From contig CACXGJ010000218.1 of NCBI GenBank assembly GCA_902767125.1, positions 1 through 12,271 of the forward strand: 12,271 nucleotides of DNA. Reading direction: 5' to 3'. Origin of the DNA: an uncultured Ruminococcus sp. (GTDB lineage Bacteria; Bacillota; Clostridia; Oscillospirales; Acutalibacteraceae). Shown piece after piece: positions 1-6,865 of this stretch. Position numbers and translations under genes: made by a program. Under the pieces are notes generated by a model. It searched no databases. It was not told the DNA's origin and saw only the letters and a program-made list of their open reading frames with translations. How positions within the stretch are numbered: the first letter of the stretch is position 1; every line of letters begins with the position of its first letter.

Positions 1-2
1 AG

Positions 3-71
3 ATTTATATCGAAAATGGACACAGTGAACAAGGAATGAAACATAAAAGTGGTTTTTATAACTTTTTATAA
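3..71 (+). CDS. Possible 3' end of an upstream gene (partial)
   Basis: One plus-strand frame is open from the left edge to a TAA at 69-71 and encodes about 22 residues (IYIENGHSEQGM, then KHKSGFYNFL). The other two frames close earlier, at 28 and 39. If real, this is the C-terminus of the gene preceding the flippase, 25 nt upstream of the flippase ATG at 97, which would fit an operon. The fragment is too short to identify a family, and an open frame of this length can occur by chance. Confidence 0.35.
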   Translation: MYIENGHSEQGMKHKSGFYNFL

Positions 72-96
72 GTTTTCAGTAACGGAAGCAAATTAT

Positions 97-1623
97 ATGC
101 GAGGTAAAAAAGCCGCAATAAATTCGGCATTCAGCTTATTTGAAGAAGTGGTATCCGTAATATGCGGGTTTATATTGCCACGTTTGATACTGACAGCATT
201 TGGTTCTGAATATAATGGATTGACGACCTCTATATCACATTTTTTGGCTTGTGCTGTACTGCTGCGTTCAGGGATAGGCGGAGCCACTCGTGCTGCTCTT
301 TATAAGCCATTGGCTAAACATGACCAAAAAGAAGTAAATGCCATTGTCAAGGCAACAGACATATTCATGAAGAAGATCGGATTGATACTTGCAGGAATGA
401 TAGTATTATTTGCAGTGATATATCCGTTGTTTGTTTCTGATGAATTCGGATGGTTTTTTACATTCAGCCTGTTTCTGATCATAGGTGCAAGTACCTTTGC
501 AGAGTCTTTTTTCGGCATTACATACCTGATAGTTCTTCAGGCTGACCAGCGTCTTTGGGTGTCAACACTTTTGAGGACTATATGTATTATTCTTAATACG
601 GTAATAAGTGCCGTTCTGATCCTTAACGGTGCATCAATACACATGGTAAAGCTCGGCAGTGCCTTTATTTATGTGATATATCCAATTTTTTTGGGTATGT
701 ATGTAAGGAAACGCTATAATATCGACACACACGTACAGCCCGATAACAAGGCAATAGCACAAAGATGGGATGCCTTTTGGCAGCAGGTCGCTGTATTTGT
801 GATGAACAATACCGATGTTGTAGTGCTGACCATATTTACAAATATGCTTGAGGTATCTGTTTACGGTGTCTACAATATGGTCGTGAATGGTCTTAAAAGA
901 ACGGTCGTTGCCTTTTCAAACAGTCTTGAGGCTGCATTCGGCAATATGATAGCCAAAAATGAACAGAAAACTCTGCGTGAAAATGTATCTATAATAGAAA
1001 ACATAATGTTTTCCATATCTACGATAGTTTATACATGTGCTGCGGTTCTGATACTGAATTTTGTTTCGATATATACGAATGATGTGGTCGATGTGGATTA
1101 TATAAGACCTGCATTTGCATATGTGGTCATTATCGCACAGTTCTTTAACGGCATAAGACTGACCTATCAGCTTGTAGTGCAGGCGGCAGGACACTATAAA
1201 CAGACCAAAAAAGGTGCATTGATAGAGCCTGCTTTGAACATTGTTCTGTCTGTTCTGTTTGTTTTTAAATTCGGATTGGTGGGTGTTGCTGTCGGAACAC
1301 TTGCTGCAACTGTCTTCAGAACTATACAGTATTCAACGTATATGTCCAAATATTTGGTGAAAAGAAGCAATATGATCGTTTTGGCACGTATCGCAATTTC
1401 TGCTGTAGAGAGTGCGATCATTATTGTTTTCATAAATCTTCTTAATCTTCCTGTTGCAAAAGGATATGGACGATGGGCGATCAATGGACTGATAACATTT
1501 ATTATAAGTGTTGTCGTTGTTGTCGGTTTTGATTTTATATTCTTCAGAAAGGATATGATCGGAATTATCGGCAAAATTAAGAATATAAGTATCCGCCGTA
1601 AGCCTAAAGCAAAGAAGGGTTGA
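97..1623 (+). CDS. Polysaccharide flippase, Wzx/PST-type (MOP superfamily)
   Basis: A hydrophobic protein of 508 aa from the ATG at 97, with about 12-14 membrane helices by eye and a basic C-terminal tail ending RRKPKAKKG. The opening, with a long first helix followed by a PRLILTAFGSEYNGL-type segment and then a loop and a second helix, is typical of lipopolysaccharide and capsule flippases. These move undecaprenyl-linked oligosaccharide repeat units across the cytoplasmic membrane. Length fits the family. I prefer ATG 97 over an in-frame GTG at 49, because GGAAG sits 8 nt upstream of 97 and the GTG start would overlap the possible upstream gene. The substrate cannot be read from sequence. 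It is convergent with the large minus-strand operon and probably belongs to a separate surface-polysaccharide unit to the left. Confidence 0.85.
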   Translation: MRGKKAAINSAFSLFEEVVSVICGFILPRLILTAFGSEYNGLTTSISHFLACAVLLRSGIGGATRAALYKPLAKHDQKEVNAIVKATDIFMKKIGLILAGMIVLFAVIYPLFVSDEFGWFFTFSLFLIIGASTFAESFFGITYLIVLQADQRLWVSTLLRTICIILNTVISAVLILNGASIHMVKLGSAFIYVIYPIFLGMYVRKRYNIDTHVQPDNKAIAQRWDAFWQQVAVFVMNNTDVVVLTIFTNMLEVSVYGVYNMVVNGLKRTVVAFSNSLEAAFGNMIAKNEQKTLRENVSIIENIMFSISTIVYTCAAVLILNFVSIYTNDVVDVDYIRPAFAYVVIIAQFFNGIRLTYQLVVQAAGHYKQTKKGALIEPALNIVLSVLFVFKFGLVGVAVGTLAATVFRTIQYSTYMSKYLVKRSNMIVLARIAISAVESAIIIVFINLLNLPVAKGYGRWAINGLITFIISVVVVVGFDFIFFRKDMIGIIGKIKNISIRRKPKAKKG

Positions 1624-1667
1624 AGCATATCGGAATTTATTGAAATAAATTTTTATTATAAAACTTT

Positions 1668-1707
1668 GTGGGGGAAACCTTTTTTGCAAAAAAAGGTTAT
1701 CCCCCAC
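1668..1707. repeat. G-run hairpin, probable dispersed intergenic repeat
   Basis: An imperfect inverted repeat: GTGGGGG (1668-1674), then AAACC and a T-run, pairs with an A-run, GGTTAT and CCCCCAC (1701-1707), with one bulged base. The stem is about 17 bp and the loop very small. It starts 44 nt after the flippase stop, so it could act as a terminator or mRNA-stabilising hairpin for that gene. From memory, similar strings recur in Ruminococcus-type genomes, which would make it a dispersed element. The copy number cannot be seen from one window. Confidence 0.55.
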
Positions 1708-1755
1708 ACCCATTTCCAAAAAAAGCGGACTTTTTAACCTAAATGGGCAAGAAGT

Positions 1756-1786
1756 CCCCCGCCTCTAAGCGAAGCGTAGGCGGGGG
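1756..1786. repeat. CCCCCGCCT/AGGCGGGGG hairpin, probable dispersed repeat
   Basis: A perfect 9-bp stem, CCCCCGCCT (1756-1764) and AGGCGGGGG (1778-1786), around a 13-nt loop containing two GCG-type repeats. It is strikingly GC-rich against its AT-rich surroundings. It directly abuts the leucine-rich-repeat-like scrap at 1788-1862. No T-run follows it on either strand, so it is not a classical intrinsic terminator. A REP/MITE-like element is the more likely reading. Confidence 0.5.
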
Positions 1787-1787
1787 A

Positions 1788-1862
1788 GTATGTCACATCC
1801 CAACAACAATAAAACGAAGCAAAACCGATTTCAGTTACACCGTCTTCAATGGTAACGTCCGT
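1788..1862 (-). pseudogene. Remnant resembling one BspA-type leucine-rich repeat
   Basis: Read on the minus strand from 1862, these 25 codons translate as TDVTIEDGVTEIGFASFYCC followed by WDVTY. This closely resembles the LRR_5 (BspA-like) repeat, whose usual form is VTIPDGVTEIGDYAFYGC. An in-frame TAA (1863-1865) lies immediately upstream, there is no start codon, and the similarity ends at the GC-rich hairpin. It therefore cannot be a working gene. The best reading is debris from a surface LRR protein gene, possibly carried along with the adjacent repeat. The similarity rests on a single repeat unit. Confidence 0.45.
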
Positions 1863-1884
1863 TTAATCTGATACAAAATTAAAA

Positions 1885-1908
1885 GCCCGAAAATTTTATT
1901 TTTCGGGC
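1885..1908. terminator. Bidirectional intrinsic terminator between convergent genes
   Basis: A 9-bp stem, GCCCGAAAA (1885-1893) with TTTTCGGGC (1900-1908), has a 6-nt loop. On the plus strand AATTTTT follows. On the minus strand TTTTAATTTT follows, so both directions have a U-tract. It lies 65 nt beyond the stop of the last gene of the minus-strand operon and can also stop read-through from the flippase side. Confidence 0.8.
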
Positions 1909-1972
1909 AATTTTTGATACTGCTTGGGATACTTTTATTTTGATACTCATTCTATGATATGTTGAATGTATA

Positions 1973-2917
1973 TCAGTTTTGATAGTAATATTCGGAGGTA
2001 TTTTGTTCTTCATCAGAGCTGTTCTCATCTTCGGGGACATCAGTTTCTTCACCTGTATCATTCTCATTCTCCGAAGCATCAGTTTCTTTGCTTGTATCAT
2101 CCTCGTTTCCTGAAGTATCGGTATCTTCACTTATATCACTTTCATTTTTGGAAGTATCAGCCTGCTCATTTGGATCTTCAGAATTTTTGGAGGTGACATC
2201 TTCTTTAGCAGAGGTCTGTCCTTTAAGTGAGCTTTCATTTTTTGTACTGTGGACGGAGCTTTGAGATGACTTTGAAACATCCGAAACAGTCGATTTGGGT
2301 GGAGGAGTATTATTATCTTTGGTGCTGATGAGTTTCCCCGTATGTATTCCGATTAGCAGAGTAATGATCAGACCTATGACATAAAGGAAGGCAATCGACA
2401 GGCTTTTATTTTTCTGTCGCTTCAAATAGTTCAGCTCAAGCCGAAATTTGTCATATACCTTACTCTTTGGGATTTTTTGATTGTTAAGACATCTTTTACA
2501 TATACTTTTTTGGTGTGCAAAGACATATTCTGCAATGTATCGTATGTATTCGCACATGATACTGCTTTTATACCCGATCAATTCATCCGATCCAAAAAGG
2601 CTTATGAAGAAGAACACAGGATATATCTCATTGTTAGAATATGTCTCATCGTTAGAATATATATCATCTTTAAGATCATGAAAATATTCAAAGGCTTTTT
2701 CGCTCCATTTTTTTATCACAGCCTTTTGAGCAAATGGAGCAATATCTTCGTTGATGAGCTTCAGAATAAATTCTCTTGACTTCTCTATATCGTCTTGAGT
2801 ATTTTCGGCAGAAAAAGGCTTTGAAAATATATTATCCAATTCACTCGTATATGATTTTATACATTTAAAGCTACTTATATGATAATTGATATTTTCTATC
2901 ATATTGTTAAAATCCAT
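1973..2917 (-). CDS. Single-pass membrane protein with acidic Ser/Thr-rich repeat tail
   Basis: A 314-aa protein of no family I recognise. Residues 1-170 are soluble and mostly helical, with a CKRC pair near residues 140-143. A basic stretch (KRQKNK) precedes one transmembrane helix at about 172-195 (SLSIAFLYVIGLIITLLIG). By the positive-inside rule the N-terminal half is cytoplasmic and residues 196-314 are outside. The exterior part is low-complexity and rich in Ser, Thr, Asp and Glu. Residues 253-304 form four degenerate 13-aa repeats of the type TDTSxNExDTSxE. The ATG directly abuts the TAA of the upstream gene, with GGAGGG (2925-2930) 7 nt before it. It is the last gene of the operon, before the terminator at 1885-1908. 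A sensor, a wall-spanning spacer or a phosphorylation target are possible roles, none shown. Confidence 0.85.
   Translation of the reverse strand: MDFNNMIENINYHISSFKCIKSYTSELDNIFSKPFSAENTQDDIEKSREFILKLINEDIAPFAQKAVIKKWSEKAFEYFHDLKDDIYSNDETYSNNEIYPVFFFISLFGSDELIGYKSSIMCEYIRYIAEYVFAHQKSICKRCLNNQKIPKSKVYDKFRLELNYLKRQKNKSLSIAFLYVIGLIITLLIGIHTGKLISTKDNNTPPPKSTVSDVSKSSQSSVHSTKNESSLKGQTSAKEDVTSKNSEDPNEQADTSKNESDISEDTDTSGNEDDTSKETDASENENDTGEETDVPEDENSSDEEQNTSEYYYQN
2006..2161 (-). repeat. Four 39-nt (13-aa) degenerate tandem repeats in coding DNA
   Basis: Codons 253-304 of the 314-aa membrane protein form four units: ADTSKNESDISED, TDTSGNEDDTSKE, TDASENENDTGEE and TDVPEDENSSDEE, followed by a partial QNTSE. 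Matching similarity is visible in the DNA (TGTATCAT...TCAGTTTCTT-like blocks on the plus strand), so the tail probably grew by in-frame tandem duplication. Repeat number may vary between strains. Confidence 0.75.
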
Positions 2918-5617
2918 TTAATTTCCCTCCGAATCATTTTTTGAGTAGTCAAAAGACATTATGTCTTCGCCCAAGAGGGATACAACGGAATCGCTTGAAA
3001 AATCGTCCTTCTCGCACATAAAAATGACATTCTCACTGTTATCTATCACTGATCCGAGCAGTTCATAGTCAATATTTTCCGCACCGCAAATTATCAGCTT
3101 ATGGAATTTACGTTCCTGATAGCTTTCGACATCATGGCTTGAACAAAAAACTATACGCTGATCATCTTCAGTTTTTTGTCTGATGGAGTATATACAGCTT
3201 TTTTTCAGCTTCCTCAAAAGCAATTCATATTTTTGTCTGTTGTAGGGGATAGCCTGCATACTTATTCTTTGTGATCGGAAAAGCTGTTCGATATAGTATT
3301 TGTGTATAGCCCTTTCAAAAAATTCCGTTATGCTGTCTATGTTGTCTTCATCCACAGCAGAAGATATCATTTCAGTATAATTTGAAATTCTGTTTTCCAT
3401 GAGCCAGCTTTTTTCGTGATTATATTCATCGTATATACTGCTGTCGAGAAATTCTTTGATGCTGCTGACACAGGTAATCATTTCCTCGGGAAGATTTTTA
3501 CTTGCATTATTATAGTCATTTAAACGATCAAAAAATTCCCTTCGTATTTCACTGTCAGTATCAGAGCAGCATCTTACCATCAGCTCGGCAGCCATTGAGT
3601 CACCTTCCATATTGATATATCCCTTTACCCATTCATACTGTTGAGCAAACATTTTTTCACTGACTTTATCGTTGAATATATCCTTTAGATATTTAAATAT
3701 CTTCATTTGATCATCATTGATAGTCTGCCTTAATTCAATAAGCTCCTCAAGCTTTTTTAGTGTATCGGTATTTTTTTGGGTATTTCTGTTGTCATGGGGC
3801 ATGACAGCTTTTATAAGCTCATCTGTTTTTGCTCTTGCTGACCTGTGATTTTGAGACAGAATGTGCAGGGGTGTTGTGTTTAGTACCTGCTTTATGTTTG
3901 GAAGAAGCTCATTTTGTTCTTCACCGTTCAAGCTGCAATAATATTTTTCAAAATCACCGCCGACAAAATCCGACTTTTTATTTTCATATTCGAGATAGCT
4001 TTTATATGACGAAAATATTGAGCTTGCATCGGAAGATACATTTGGAACTAAAAACTTCAGGAATATATCCTTATATTTTTTCATGGAGTCAAAGGATATT
4101 ATCTCATGGTTATTTTTCCTTTGGGGATCACATATCTTAAAATAAATATCATTGAGACGAAGCCGGTTCTGATATATAGTATCAATGTCTTCCGAAAAAC
4201 GTTCATTTTGATGTCTTGCATCTATCCCTGTGATGAAGTCGCAAATGCTGTCATCATCGTTCAGACGGATTATACATTTTTTTCTTGATTCGGAAAAGGC
4301 TCTTATATGTTCAATAACCTTGTCATAGTCTGTATTGTTGGCGGTCATTGCTTGGATATCCTGTATGACAGGAGCTGACAATTCATTGTTATCAAGCATT
4401 TTATCCATATGCTCCGAAAAATAGCCTTCCCATATTTCAAAAAGAGTTTTATCCGAATTTTTAGGCTTTTTGAGAAGAATCTTCTGATCATCGGCGAGCT
4501 TTAAGAATTTGTTGCGGTCATTGTCCGTAAATTCTGTTTTTATATCACTGTTATCATCTGACGCTTCATTTTTTTCGGGTTCATGCTCGATGTATTCCTG
4601 TGACATATTTTTATAAATAAAGCTGATAAAATTTTCTTTCAGCTCTCCCATTGTGCTGATAAGTGTATCCACAGGACGTTCATCATCTATATCAAACAGG
4701 CTTCCGTCAAGCTCCGCAATATTATCCATTCTCATTGCTTCGAGCTTTCCCAATGCTTTTTCGATAGTATTTCCTTGTGCCATGATCATGACAGCTTTGT
4801 CCTGACAGTTCATATTCAGTGCTGCATCGAGAGATAATATTATCTGTTTATCTTCATTGACGTTTCTTATCAGAAAGGAATAATTATTCTGTATCATGTC
4901 CGAGATTGCTCTGTCATCTTGAGAAAGATTGAAAAAATGTACATTTCTGAAATTTACTGACGGCTTTACAGGTCCGAAGTCACGTCCGCCGAGAGTGCTT
5001 GTGATAAATGCTCTTGTTTGTTCATCTGTTCTGTATTGTCTTTCATCAGGGATTATGCAGTCAAGGTCACCATTGTTCCATGATTTGAAGTCGAATACCA
5101 TCCTTATATTTTTCAGTCTTTTGAGACATGCTTGTGAGCCTTCCCAGAAATTGTATGTTGAGCCTATCGCATCCCATGTGTCTATCAGAAGAAGCTGACC
5201 GTTTTCGCTTTCGCAATAAACAGAGTTCCTTACCGCTTCAAAGACCGGTAAGTTTTCTGTTTCAAAGCCTGCATCCTCGTCCATCCAAATACCTGCACCG
5301 ACATGATCGGAATAATATATCAATACGGGATGAAGTCCTGCCTTTATACAAAACGCACAGTAATATATTGCAGCAGTATCTGTATCGAGCTTTCCGCATG
5401 AGCCGTTGAAAATATGATCCTCATCCTTGGTGATCCTGATCATATGGGGGTTGTTATGACTCTGTCCATGCTTTTGCAACGGAAGGGAGGATATTACATT
5501 ATTCAGCTCCTCCAAATCGCAAATGTCAATACAGCCGTCTTTATATCCTATGTCAAGCTCACTGATTCTTTCATCAAAGATATCCATTATATATTTGCTG
5601 CATTTTATCTTCAGCAT
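2918..5617 (-). CDS. Transglutaminase-like domain fused to a degenerate SF1 helicase core
   Basis: An 899-aa cytoplasmic protein without signal or membrane segment. Residues 72-150 resemble the transglutaminase-like domain at the front of DUF4011-type superfamily-1 helicases: GSCGK (C74), IKAGLHPVLI, DHVGAGIW (H105) and LLLIDTW (D146). The next parts follow the same family: a VFDFKSWNNG linker (about 174-183), then LSQDDRAI (231-238), where active relatives have DSSQ. At the Walker A site stands RNVNEDKQII (251-260): the glycines are gone, although K257 remains. KAVMIMAQGNTIEKALGKLE (274-293) matches motif Ia. A long helical region follows, then KLIICGAEN (840-848) at the Walker B site, lacking the Asp-Glu pair, and the protein ends shortly after. 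Motifs IV-VI are absent. ATP hydrolysis is therefore unlikely, and a scaffold or binding role is an inference. Its ATG overlaps the upstream gene by 7 nt. Confidence 0.85.
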   Translation of the reverse strand: MLKIKCSKYIMDIFDERISELDIGYKDGCIDICDLEELNNVISSLPLQKHGQSHNNPHMIRITKDEDHIFNGSCGKLDTDTAAIYYCAFCIKAGLHPVLIYYSDHVGAGIWMDEDAGFETENLPVFEAVRNSVYCESENGQLLLIDTWDAIGSTYNFWEGSQACLKRLKNIRMVFDFKSWNNGDLDCIIPDERQYRTDEQTRAFITSTLGGRDFGPVKPSVNFRNVHFFNLSQDDRAISDMIQNNYSFLIRNVNEDKQIILSLDAALNMNCQDKAVMIMAQGNTIEKALGKLEAMRMDNIAELDGSLFDIDDERPVDTLISTMGELKENFISFIYKNMSQEYIEHEPEKNEASDDNSDIKTEFTDNDRNKFLKLADDQKILLKKPKNSDKTLFEIWEGYFSEHMDKMLDNNELSAPVIQDIQAMTANNTDYDKVIEHIRAFSESRKKCIIRLNDDDSICDFITGIDARHQNERFSEDIDTIYQNRLRLNDIYFKICDPQRKNNHEIISFDSMKKYKDIFLKFLVPNVSSDASSIFSSYKSYLEYENKKSDFVGGDFEKYYCSLNGEEQNELLPNIKQVLNTTPLHILSQNHRSARAKTDELIKAVMPHDNRNTQKNTDTLKKLEELIELRQTINDDQMKIFKYLKDIFNDKVSEKMFAQQYEWVKGYINMEGDSMAAELMVRCCSDTDSEIRREFFDRLNDYNNASKNLPEEMITCVSSIKEFLDSSIYDEYNHEKSWLMENRISNYTEMISSAVDEDNIDSITEFFERAIHKYYIEQLFRSQRISMQAIPYNRQKYELLLRKLKKSCIYSIRQKTEDDQRIVFCSSHDVESYQERKFHKLIICGAENIDYELLGSVIDNSENVIFMCEKDDFSSDSVVSLLGEDIMSFDYSKNDSEGN

Positions 5618-6156
5618 AGTTCGTATTCACTCCGATCTTTATATAATTCATCAAACGTCTTGATACTGCATATGAAATTTCCTTCGGAATAGTTGTTTCT
5701 GTCGGTCAAAAAATTTTTCAGGTTTGGATCAAGTCGGTTTTTCGGACAGATAAGTATCACATGGTGATTTATCTTTTTTGGCATGAGAAAGCCCTTGAAC
5801 ATTTCCGTATCAGCATTTTTTATCGGCTGTTCCATAAGGATGATCAGATAGTTGCTGTCGGAAGGATTCTGTTCTGCAAAGCTGTTCATCGTGGCAAAGG
5901 CGGTGCAAAGACAATAGCTGTATTCCTTTCTTTCACTGCAGGCATCTGTAATAAATATCTTATCGGTATCCAATACACCAAAATCCTGAACGATTATCCT
6001 GTCGGTCTGATATACAAATGCTTTTTTTCCCTTTGCGTTATTTTTTGAAAAACTCAACTGATATTCATATAACGGGATATTGACTTTGTGATCTATAAGT
6101 CCTTCTTCTTCCCTGTAATCAGCATTTCGCAAAATACAAAACAATAGATTTATCAT
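5611..6156 (-). CDS. 181-aa protein of unknown function, possibly a degenerate vWA-like fold
   Basis: A small soluble protein with no signal peptide or membrane helix. I do not recognise the family. Alternating strands and helices are visible: KIFITDACSE (about residues 66-75) followed by a long helix, a strand NYLIILMEQP, and another strand HHVILICPKN. The order, with a strand ending in an Asp/Ser-containing loop before a helix, is compatible with a von Willebrand A-like or other Rossmann-type fold. A canonical DxSxS metal site is missing. The ATG overlaps the stop of the vWA gene in an ATGA (6153-6156), and its own stop overlaps the next start by 7 nt, so it is very likely co-translated with both. 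The tight pairing with the vWA gene suggests a partner in one complex, which is inference only. Confidence 0.75.
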   Translation of the reverse strand: MINLLFCILRNADYREEEGLIDHKVNIPLYEYQLSFSKNNAKGKKAFVYQTDRIIVQDFGVLDTDKIFITDACSERKEYSYCLCTAFATMNSFAEQNPSDSNYLIILMEQPIKNADTEMFKGFLMPKKINHHVILICPKNRLDPNLKNFLTDRNNYSEGNFICSIKTFDELYKDRSEYELC

Positions 6157-6860
6157 GCCCGTTTCCCCAGTGACTGCATTTTATTGTTCAATATGCTGTA
6201 AATGACACCGTTCGGGGCATACAGAAATTCCTGTATCTTAATCATACTTTTATTATTGAGTCTGATAAAATTATCTGTCTGCGGTTCACCGACATATATA
6301 CATACAAAATCAAGATTGATATTACTGAAATCATCATCAGGCATTGAATTTTCCGATGCCATTGAATCTGTTATAAGTATTATCCCTTTTATATCTGCAT
6401 CATTTATCATATCCGTACTCTTGACCTCATGGTTGAGTGCATGGTTAAGATATTCTTCATATCCGTATTCACTGCCTCCGCTGAATTCAAATTCCAAAAG
6501 ATGCTTCTTGAACTTTTCTGTATCTTTTTCAGTATCAAACTTATTCAAAGGACCGTTTTCGGATACAAGAGTGAATTTCATGGAGATGTCTGCATCAAGC
6601 GTTTTCAGCTTGTCGATCTCCTCACATAAACGGCGGTACAGGATATTATATATTCTGTACATGGAATATGTTATATCAAGAATAAATGATATGTGTATTT
6701 TACATTTGTCTTCTTCATCGGAGGCTTTTGCATAGGGAGCTACTACATCATCATTGAGAGGAATACGGGTATTACTGTCCGCTTTTTTTATTGTATCGGA
6801 TATATTGCCGACTTCATCATAATGATATGGCTGTATGATCTTGTTTTTTTGATTTTCCAT
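6153..6860 (-). CDS. von Willebrand A domain protein (TerY-like setting)
   Basis: A 235-aa soluble protein. Residues 1-52 are a polar leader. From residue 54 a vWA fold is readable: ISFILDITYSM (57-67) carries D62-x-T64-x-S66, a variant of the DxSxS metal-ion-dependent adhesion site. SGGSEYG (127-133) lies in the position of the second metal-binding loop, and GIILITDSM (159-167) gives the third, with D165. vWA domains of this type mediate metal-dependent protein-protein contacts. Here it follows a kinase and a PP2C phosphatase, the same trio as in TerY-P systems, so it may recruit substrates to the kinase (inference). It starts 5 nt after the kinase stop. The upstream Shine-Dalgarno is weak (GGCGGA, about 10 nt away), suggesting translation coupled to the kinase gene. 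Confidence 0.8.
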   Translation of the reverse strand: MENQKNKIIQPYHYDEVGNISDTIKKADSNTRIPLNDDVVAPYAKASDEEDKCKIHISFILDITYSMYRIYNILYRRLCEEIDKLKTLDADISMKFTLVSENGPLNKFDTEKDTEKFKKHLLEFEFSGGSEYGYEEYLNHALNHEVKSTDMINDADIKGIILITDSMASENSMPDDDFSNINLDFVCIYVGEPQTDNFIRLNNKSMIKIQEFLYAPNGVIYSILNNKMQSLGKRA

Positions 6861-6865
6861 TTTTG

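Larger units (their letters stand above)
1624..1972. other. 349-bp convergent intergenic region without an intact gene
   Basis: This lies between the stop of the flippase (plus) and the stop of the 314-aa membrane protein gene (minus). It contains two G/C-run hairpins (1668-1707 and 1756-1786), a short minus-strand stretch resembling one BspA-type leucine-rich repeat (1788-1862), and a hairpin flanked by T-runs (1885-1908). I see no tRNA, promoter or small gene with a convincing ribosome-binding site here. Confidence 0.7.

Noticed and set aside
49..96. GTG start adding 16 residues to the flippase
   Set aside because: The only purine-rich site is 13 nt away, and the ATG at 97 has GGAAG at 8 nt spacing and begins with residues typical of the family N-terminus.
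1194..1719. Long minus-strand open frames opposite the flippase
   Set aside because: They are shadows of the plus-strand gene with unnatural composition and no ribosome-binding site or recognisable motif.
1690..1790. CRISPR-like array from the repeated G/C blocks
   Set aside because: The blocks are hairpins of different sequence, not direct repeats with spacers, and no cas genes are present.
1973..2917. LPXTG-anchored surface protein
   Set aside because: There is no signal peptide and no C-terminal LPxTG sorting signal. The single hydrophobic helix is internal and the C-terminus is YYYQN.
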